Part shown: in pieces, positions 58,461 to 64,000 of the stretch
Layout of the letters: each line of letters begins with the position of its first letter
How positions within the stretch are numbered: position 1 is the stretch's first letter
Source of the DNA: an uncultured Clostridia bacterium
GTDB taxonomy: Bacteria; Bacillota; Clostridia; Lachnospirales; Anaerotignaceae
Assembly (NCBI GenBank): GCA_944378105.1
Contig: CALWGC010000024.1
Location: 1 to 64,000 of the forward strand
Reading direction: 5' to 3'
DNA: 64,000 bases
The notes under the pieces: model-generated
Seen by the model: only the letters and a program-made list of their open reading frames with translations
Told to the model about the DNA's origin: nothing
Databases searched by the model: none
Translations under genes and position numbers: made by a program

Positions 58461-59288
58461 TCAAACAAAATCCAGACCGATAAGGCGATAGAGATCGGTG
58501 CGCCGGTTATGGAAAAGGCCCAACTGGCTGCGCACCCGCTTGCCTTCTTCTAATAAAATGGGCGCCAAAAGCACCTTGGGGCTTTCTTCTGCTTCGGCCA
58601 ACACCTGGCCCCAAGGGTCTATGATCATGGAATGGCCGTAGGATAGATAGCCGCTTTTTTTCCCACACTGGGCCGCGGCCAATACATAGGCCCCGTTTTC
58701 CACGGCCCTGGCCCGCAGCAACACTTCCCAATGGGCCCGCCCGGTGGGGTAGGTAAAATTGGCCGGAACCACAAACACCTGGGCGCCTTCCAGGGCCAAA
58801 AGCCGAAACTGCTCCGGAAACCGCAGGTCATAGCAAATGGATAACCCTAAATTTCCCACTTCTTCCGTCTGTGCCACCACAAACCGCCGTCCCGCCGAAA
58901 CGGTCTTGCTTTCTTGGATCTGCGGCCCCGCCTCTACAGCCACATCAAACAAATGCACCTTTTGATAAGAGGTCAATAGGCGGCCTTTCGTATCAAACAA
59001 CAGACTGGTGTTATAAGGTTTTCCCTCCGGCCCCACTTCAAATAGGGTGCCACAGTGCAGATAAATCCGCAACTCTCTGGCCAAGGCAGAAAACCGTTTA
59101 AAGGCAATGGCATAGGTCTGTCTTGCCTGTTCGTTGCTGCACCGGCCTTCATAGACGGCGTGTTCTGGCAAAACCACAAGCTTTGCCCCCTTGGCCGCCG
59201 CCTGACGAATCAAATGTTCCGCCTGCTCCCAATTATCGTCCACGTTTTTTCCCGTATCCAACTGAATCACTGCTGCAAGATAAGTCAT
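58461..59288 (-). CDS. Carbon-nitrogen hydrolase (Nit2/omega-amidase-like)
   Basis: A 275-residue nitrilase-superfamily hydrolase. The Glu-Lys-Cys triad is visible: Glu42 in LPEHAVYEG, Lys in SYQKVHLFD, Cys in SICYDLRFPE. The start motif follows AAGGGGG. Likely amide substrate, such as a 2-oxo acid amide or deaminated glutathione; not fixed by sequence. Confidence 0.9.
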   Translation of the reverse strand: MTYLAAVIQLDTGKNVDDNWEQAEHLIRQAAAKGAKLVVLPEHAVYEGRCSNEQARQTYAIAFKRFSALARELRIYLHCGTLFEVGPEGKPYNTSLLFDTKGRLLTSYQKVHLFDVAVEAGPQIQESKTVSAGRRFVVAQTEEVGNLGLSICYDLRFPEQFRLLALEGAQVFVVPANFTYPTGRAHWEVLLRARAVENGAYVLAAAQCGKKSGYLSYGHSMIIDPWGQVLAEAEESPKVLLAPILLEEGKRVRSQLGLFHNRRTDLYRLIGLDFV

Positions 59289-59356
59289 GCCAAAGCCCCC
59301 TTTCCTTCTTCTTTCATTATATACGTTTTTGGCCAAAAAAACTTCTTTTTTTCAAA

Positions 59357-59396
59357 AAAAAATGACCAAACCCAAGGATTTGGCCATTTTTCCGCT
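59357..59396. terminator. Terminator between the nitrilase and dehydratase genes
   Basis: AAATGACCAAA and TTTGGCCATTT with one mismatch and T-run on both strands; it ends the dehydratase transcript. Confidence 0.7.
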
Positions 59397-59412
59397 CTTT
59401 TTGATTCTTCTT

Positions 59413-60639
59413 TTATTCTTCCTTTGGAAGCAGCACGCCTGCCAAATCATCCCCTGGGGATTGGGCCCAAGGGTCGCCGGTGACGGCAAACATTTGGTCA
59501 TGGCTTGCTTCTTTGGTCACCTGGCGAATGGTATCCTTGGCCTTTAGCACATCCTCCCGCAGGGCAATGCCAAGGCCTGGGCGGTCACTTAAAAACAGGT
59601 GGCCATCTCGAATATCCACGCCCACGTCGGTGATGTCAAAGGTCTGGTACAACGCCCGGACTGTTTCGATGCCGTTGGTATTGGGACAGCTCATCATCAA
59701 ATGGGCCACCACCATGGTCATCACCGGCGAACCACAGTTATGGGTGGTCACAGGCAAATGGTAAGCCTCGGCCATGGCCGCAATTTTCTTACACTCGGTA
59801 ATCCCGCCGCAATAGCTGACGTCAAACATGGCAATGTCGCAGGCATCTTTTTCAAACAATTCCCGGAACTGATATTTTGTGGCCAATCGTTCGCTGGCCA
59901 AAATGGGCAGTTTTGTTTTCTTTCTCAAATTGGCAAAGCAGGTGATGTTGTCCACCGGAATGGGGTCTTCAAACCACATGGGGTCATACTGTTCCAGTTC
60001 TTCTGCAATGCGCACCGCCATGGGCAAATTCCAGCGGGAATGGCCTTCAAAGGCAATTTCCATTTTGTCTCCCACGGCATCCCGAATTTTTTGAAACGGC
60101 AGAAGGCCCCGCCGGATGTCGGCCCGGCTGATATACTGGCCGTTATAGCGGGTAGAAAGCCCGTCCATGGGCCAAATTTTCATGGCCTTGATGCCGTTTT
60201 TCAATAAATCCTTGGCCAATTCTCCGGCGTCTTCCATGAACCATTCCCGGTCCCGCACCTTTCCATAACTGATACAGGTGTTATAAATCCGCAGGCTTTC
60301 TTGGGTTTTACCGCCCAATAAATCATAGACCGGCATTTGGGCGGCCTTCCCTTTGATATCCCAAAGCGCCATGTCCACGGCCCCCATGGCCCGCATCTCT
60401 GCACCCATATAGCCGGTGTAATTGGCACTGTCATACATCATGGCCCACAATTTTTCATTTTCCAGCGGGTTTTGCCCCAGTATGATTTCGGCACAAAACC
60501 GGTGGACGGCCGTTTTGGTCAGCTCCACTTTGTCCGTGGCCTCCCCAATGCCCGTCAGCCCTTCATCGGTATGTACTAGTACCCAAAGATGTCTGGGATG
60601 GGCCGGCAGTTGTACGGTTTCGACGGCAGTGATTTTCAT
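59413..60639 (-). CDS. Enolase-superfamily sugar-acid dehydratase
   Basis: A 408-residue mandelate racemase/muconate lactonizing-type enzyme. Metal ligands and catalytic residues: FEGHSRWN, WFEDPIP, LASERLATK, and the general base region THNCGSP. Sequence order fits the acid-sugar (gluconate, galactonate or mannonate) dehydratases; substrate open. A GntR-type operator overlaps its promoter region, and the GntR gene is adjacent upstream. Confidence 0.88.
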   Translation of the reverse strand: MKITAVETVQLPAHPRHLWVLVHTDEGLTGIGEATDKVELTKTAVHRFCAEIILGQNPLENEKLWAMMYDSANYTGYMGAEMRAMGAVDMALWDIKGKAAQMPVYDLLGGKTQESLRIYNTCISYGKVRDREWFMEDAGELAKDLLKNGIKAMKIWPMDGLSTRYNGQYISRADIRRGLLPFQKIRDAVGDKMEIAFEGHSRWNLPMAVRIAEELEQYDPMWFEDPIPVDNITCFANLRKKTKLPILASERLATKYQFRELFEKDACDIAMFDVSYCGGITECKKIAAMAEAYHLPVTTHNCGSPVMTMVVAHLMMSCPNTNGIETVRALYQTFDITDVGVDIRDGHLFLSDRPGLGIALREDVLKAKDTIRQVTKEASHDQMFAVTGDPWAQSPGDDLAGVLLPKEE

Positions 60640-60655
60640 AAAAACGCCTCCTTTT

Positions 60656-60672
60656 TAGTATGTAACATACTA
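60656..60672. promoter_or_regulatory. GntR-type operator in front of the dehydratase gene
   Basis: TAGTATGT-A-ACATACTA is a perfect 17-bp palindrome, the form bound by FadR/FCD-type GntR regulators, 17 bases before the dehydratase ATG. Confidence 0.75.
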
Positions 60673-60688
60673 GATAACGGGAAAAAGC

Positions 60689-60713
60689 AGCGCTTTTCGC
60701 TTGGAAAAGCGCT
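60689..60713 (-). terminator. Inverted repeat after gntR: terminator or catabolite (cre) site
   Basis: AGCGCTTTTC and GAAAAGCGCT pair perfectly around a five-base loop, then GCTTTTT on the minus strand. The centre AAGCGCTT is also the core of CcpA cre sites, so it may instead repress the dehydratase. Confidence 0.6.
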
Positions 60714-60748
60714 TGTTACTTTCAATATACTGCGCCTAACATCGTTTG

Positions 60749-61402
60749 TCAATGTTCTTCGGCCAAAATATGTTTGCAGCGGTCAAAATGGCGGGCAAAA
60801 CTTTCCACCACATCTTCCACCCGGCCCATACTGATGGCATCGATGATGGCCTGGTGTTCTTCCAGCACCCGCATGGTCCGCCCTTCGCTGTATAACGAGC
60901 GGATGCCCAGCAAATTGATTCTGGCCCGCAGCCGTTCCATGCTATCGGAAATTTGGCGGTTATGGAGATAGTCGATGATGGCCTGGTGAAAGGCAAAATC
61001 ATGAACCATCCATTGTTCCACCGGCTCGTCCTTTTCAAAGGATTCTTTTTGGGCCTGGTTATGTTTTTTCAGTTTTTGCACCAAGGCTTTGCTGCGGGAC
61101 GAGGTGGCGTTGCGCGCCGCCATGCAGGCGCAATAGCTTTCTAACGCCGCCCGGTATCCAAACAAGTCCTCCACTTCTTCTGCCTTTACTTTTTTCACCG
61201 AAAAGCCTTTGTTTGGATATACCTGCAAAAACCCTTCCTGGGCCAACTGCATCACGGCCTCCCGCACCGGCGTGCGGGAAATACCAAGCAAGTCGGCAAA
61301 ATACTGTTCGCTGTAGACTTGTGTGGATAAAATTTCGCCTTTTAGTACGGCATGATATAAATAATCATAGGCCTGGTGCTTTAACGTAATCCGTTTAATC
61401 AT
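60749..61402 (-). CDS. GntR-family (FCD-type) transcriptional regulator
   Basis: A 217-residue regulator. The N-terminal winged helix contains QYFADLLGISRTPVREAVMQLAQEGFLQV. The FCD domain has the metal/ligand His residues in HDFAFHQAI, HNRQI and HQAIIDAI. ATG 61402 follows AAGGAG at six bases and overlaps the coaBC stop by eight bases, so it is translated from the coaBC transcript. The likely target is the dehydratase operator. Confidence 0.92.
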   Translation of the reverse strand: MIKRITLKHQAYDYLYHAVLKGEILSTQVYSEQYFADLLGISRTPVREAVMQLAQEGFLQVYPNKGFSVKKVKAEEVEDLFGYRAALESYCACMAARNATSSRSKALVQKLKKHNQAQKESFEKDEPVEQWMVHDFAFHQAIIDYLHNRQISDSMERLRARINLLGIRSLYSEGRTMRVLEEHQAIIDAISMGRVEDVVESFARHFDRCKHILAEEH

Positions 61403-62603
61403 GGGCTCTCCTTCCCGTCTTTGCCAAAATCCGATCGAAAATGACATTGGATACTTCTTCTTTGGTCATCTGTTCCAACTGCTCCTCGCTGTCTTTGGTG
61501 ATGAGGGTGACAATGTTGGTATCGGTGCCAAAGCCGGCGCCTGCCTGTTTTAAGTTATTGGCCACAATCATATCCATGTTCTTTTTCGCCAATTTGGCTC
61601 TGGAGTTTTCCAGCATGTGCTCCGTCTCCATGGAAAAGCCACACAAAAACTGACCTTCCCGGCGATGCTGGCCCATATATTGAATGATGTCTGGATTGCG
61701 TTCCAGTTCCAAAAACAAATCTCCGTCTTTTTTCTTGATCTTTTCTTCTGCCACCTGTTTGGGCCGGTAATCGGCCACCGCCGCCGCTTTGATGATGATA
61801 TCATAATCCAAAAACCGGCTTTGGAAGACGTCAAACATATCTCTGGCACTGGTAACGGGAATCGTTTCCACAAACCGGGGCGCCGGTAAATTGGTCTTTC
61901 CGCTTACCAGCGTCACCTCTGCCCCGCGTCTTGCCGCCGCCTTTGCCAATTCATACCCCATCTTACCGGTGGAATGATTACTAATATAACGCACCGGGTC
62001 CATGGCCTCCATGGTGGGCCCAGCCGAAACCATCACTTTCAGCCCCTGCATATCTTTTTTATGGGCAATTTCTTGCACCACATAATCCACCAACGTTTCT
62101 TCGTCCGGCAGTTTCCCCTCGCCCGTATCGCCGCAGGCCAAATGGCCGCTTTCTGGCATAATCACCGTATAACCAAACCGTTCCAATTTGCTCAAATTGT
62201 CCTGGACAATGGGGTTACGGAACATGGCCGTGTTCATGGCCGGCGCCACCAACACTTTGCACCGCATGGCCATGGTGCTTGTGGTCAACATATCATCGGC
62301 AATGCCGTTTGCCACTTTTCCAATGACATTGGCTGTGGCCGGGGCCAACAACATCACGTCGGCCTTTTTGCCCAACGAAACATGGGCCACATGAAATTGG
62401 AAATTGCGGTCAAAGGTATCCACCAGGCATTTGTTATTGGTCAATGTCTCAAAGGTAATGGGATTGATGAAATGACAAGCATGTTCTGTCAGAATCACAT
62501 GAACATCGGCGTTCAGCTTTTTTAATTTGCTGACCACATTGGCCATTTTATAGGCTGCAATGCCGCCGCTGACACCAACCACCACCGTTTTTCCGCTTAA
62601 CAT
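61395..62603 (-). CDS. coaBC: Phosphopantothenoylcysteine decarboxylase/synthetase
   Basis: A 402-residue bifunctional coenzyme A enzyme. CoaC: GVSGGIAAYK and PAMNTAMFRNP (FMN and catalytic region). CoaB: VSAGPTMEAMDPVRYISNHSTGKMG and the CTP-binding FCGFSMETE. ATG 62603 with GAGGTGAG upstream gives normal length. It precedes, with overlap, the GntR regulator gene. Confidence 0.96.
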   Translation of the reverse strand: MLSGKTVVVGVSGGIAAYKMANVVSKLKKLNADVHVILTEHACHFINPITFETLTNNKCLVDTFDRNFQFHVAHVSLGKKADVMLLAPATANVIGKVANGIADDMLTTSTMAMRCKVLVAPAMNTAMFRNPIVQDNLSKLERFGYTVIMPESGHLACGDTGEGKLPDEETLVDYVVQEIAHKKDMQGLKVMVSAGPTMEAMDPVRYISNHSTGKMGYELAKAAARRGAEVTLVSGKTNLPAPRFVETIPVTSARDMFDVFQSRFLDYDIIIKAAAVADYRPKQVAEEKIKKKDGDLFLELERNPDIIQYMGQHRREGQFLCGFSMETEHMLENSRAKLAKKNMDMIVANNLKQAGAGFGTDTNIVTLITKDSEEQLEQMTKEEVSNVIFDRILAKTGRRAHD

Positions 62604-62739
62604 AGGGAAACTCACCTCACAGATAAAAACATTTTTTTGATATTTTGTCATACTTTCTTTATTATAGCAAAAAACCCGTTTTCTCGCTACCCTGAAATTA
62701 ACAAAGTGTTTCTTTATGTAGAATAATTCTTATTTTCAC

Positions 62740-62768
62740 TTGAAAACAATTCTCTTTTTATGTATGAT
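62740..62768 (+). promoter_or_regulatory. SigA promoter of msrAB
   Basis: TTGAAA, 17 bases, TATGAT, 62 bases before the ATG. Confidence 0.65.
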
Positions 62769-62829
62769 AAAACTAACCGTGGGCTCGTCCCCAGAGAGGT
62801 TGATTCCATTTTCTAAGGAGGTATGTTTC

Positions 62830-64000
62830 ATGAAAAAACCCATTTCATTGGCACTGGTTTCTCTCTTGTTGTTTTCTCTCACCGCCTGTCAATCTTCGGC
62901 CCGTTCCTCCTCTGCTGTGGAGACGCCCAAAGAGACGGTGACCGACGACCGAAAGCAAAATGCCAACACCATCTATTTTGCCGGTGGTTGTTTTTGGGGC
63001 GTCGAAAAGTACATGGAAGCCATTCCCGGTGTCATCGACGTGGTCAGCGGCTATGCCAACGGCACTTGGGACAAGGAAGAACCGTTAACCTACAAAGACG
63101 TCTCCACCGGCCTCACCGGGTTTCGAGAAACGGTGGAGGTGGAATACGATCCAGAACAAGTCAGCCTGGATGCACTGCTGTTTTCCTTTTTCTATCTCAT
63201 CGACCCCACCGTGGAAAACCGCCAGGGGCCCGACGTGGGCAGTGAATACCAAACCGGCGTCTATTACACCAACGAAGCAGACTGGGAAACCATTGCACGT
63301 ATTGCAGCCATTGAAAAAGAGCGCTACCCTGCCTTTTTGGTAGAATTAGAACCATTGGAAGTCTTTTATCGCGTCGAAGAGGAGCACCAGGACTATCTGG
63401 CCAAAAACCCCAACGGCTATTGCCATATTGCCCCGGGGCAAATCAACTGGGTCAGCAAAATGCAGGTGGACCCGGCCAATTACCCCCGCCCGGACGACGA
63501 AACCATCCGCCAAATGTTAACCCAGGAACAATATGAAGTCACCCAACAAAATGCCACCGAACCGGCCTTTGCCAACAAATACTATGACTTTGACGAGCCG
63601 GGGATCTATGTGGATATCGTCTCCGGGGAGCCGCTGTTTTCCTCCCGGGATAAATACCAATGCACAAGCGGCTGGCCGGCCTTTTCCAAGGGCATCGATG
63701 TCAACACCTTCTTTTTCACCCTGGATGATTCCCTGGACATGGAACGCATCGAAGTACGCAGCCGGTCGGCCAACTCCCACCTGGGCCACCTCTTCCAAAA
63801 CGACCCCGAATCCCCCACCAGCCAGCGCTATTGCATCAACAGCGCCGCCCTGCGGTTCATTCCCTATGAAGAAATGGACGCCGCCGGCTATGGCAGCTTC
63901 AAAAACCTGGTGGAAGAAGACGCCTTTGCCGCTTCTTATCAGGTGATTACGCCCCAAGAAGCCAAACAATGGATGGACAACACAGAGGACGTTGTGGTGC
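62830..64000 (+). CDS. msrAB: Secreted MsrA-MsrB methionine sulfoxide reductase lipoprotein (truncated by window end)
   Basis: At least 390 residues, running off the window. A lipoprotein signal with LTAC (Cys20) is followed by MsrA (catalytic Cys54 in AGGCFWG, HQDYL) and MsrB (SGWPAFSKGID, RSRSANSHLGHLF, catalytic Cys335 in RYCINSAALRF). It repairs oxidised methionine in surface proteins. ATG 62830 follows AGGAGG at eight bases. Confidence 0.95.
   Translation, partial: MKKPISLALVSLLLFSLTACQSSARSSSAVETPKETVTDDRKQNANTIYFAGGCFWGVEKYMEAIPGVIDVVSGYANGTWDKEEPLTYKDVSTGLTGFRETVEVEYDPEQVSLDALLFSFFYLIDPTVENRQGPDVGSEYQTGVYYTNEADWETIARIAAIEKERYPAFLVELEPLEVFYRVEEEHQDYLAKNPNGYCHIAPGQINWVSKMQVDPANYPRPDDETIRQMLTQEQYEVTQQNATEPAFANKYYDFDEPGIYVDIVSGEPLFSSRDKYQCTSGWPAFSKGIDVNTFFFTLDDSLDMERIEVRSRSANSHLGHLFQNDPESPTSQRYCINSAALRFIPYEEMDAAGYGSFKNLVEEDAFAASYQVITPQEAKQWMDNTEDVVV

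Overview
The window comes from a spore-forming, Gram-positive anaerobe of the Clostridia. A germination protease (gpr), a mother-cell sigma factor (sigK) and a BclA-like collagen protein mark it as a spore former. Superoxide reductase, a sodium-type V-ATPase, Shine-Dalgarno sites close to AGGAGG and moderate GC content fit the class. A Lachnospirales-like genus is my guess from gene content, not a demonstrated assignment. Most genes lie on the minus strand. I see no rRNA, tRNA or CRISPR array.

Layout. 1-1.8 kb: a zinc/cobalt-type ArsR repressor with a perfect 24-bp operator, a His/Cys-rich metal-binding miniprotein and uppP. 1.8-4.8 kb: a TPP riboswitch and thiW-thiD-thiM-thiE. 4.8-10.6 kb: an SLH surface protein, purH under a ZTP riboswitch, and a purine permease. 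10.7-16.7 kb: a two-component system behind mutS2, then murA. 17-25.6 kb: pfkA, rny, gpr, an AraC regulator divergent from a Cys/Met PLP enzyme, sigK and a sugar isomerase. 25.8-29.4 kb: ilvD, a LysR regulator and a YczE-like membrane protein. 34.9-43.6 kb: a nine-gene V-type ATPase operon. 44-50 kb: a ROK regulator, then a minus-strand cluster (EamA, rnz, ECF sigma, anti-sigma, membrane protein, tsaD). 50-64 kb: gdhA, a radical SAM protein, DUF4364, PspC, ysxC-lon, superoxide reductase, a thioredoxin reductase-like protein, a nitrilase, an enolase-superfamily dehydratase, its GntR regulator, coaBC and a truncated msrAB.

The main discovery is at 29.5-34.8 kb. A collagen-like spore-surface gene is split into an N-terminal half (33712 down to 33153) and a C-terminal half (30365 down to 29529). 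Between them lies a 2,789-bp element carrying only mutY, with its own consensus vegetative promoter, and a large serine recombinase. Joining the halves at a shared CCAGT, with GT as the crossover, gives an uninterrupted 464-codon collagen frame. Joining the element ends gives a 42-bp imperfect palindrome: two 20-bp arms, 13 of 20 positions symmetric, centred exactly on that GT, as expected of a serine-recombinase attP. The host gene overlaps an upstream glycosyltransferase gene. That pair is preceded by a sigma-K-like promoter of the same form as one in front of sigK. I infer a miniature gene-intervening element excised in the sporulating mother cell, comparable to skin in sigK, SPbeta in spsM and gin in gerE, but with a DNA-repair gene as cargo and an exosporium-type glycoprotein as target.
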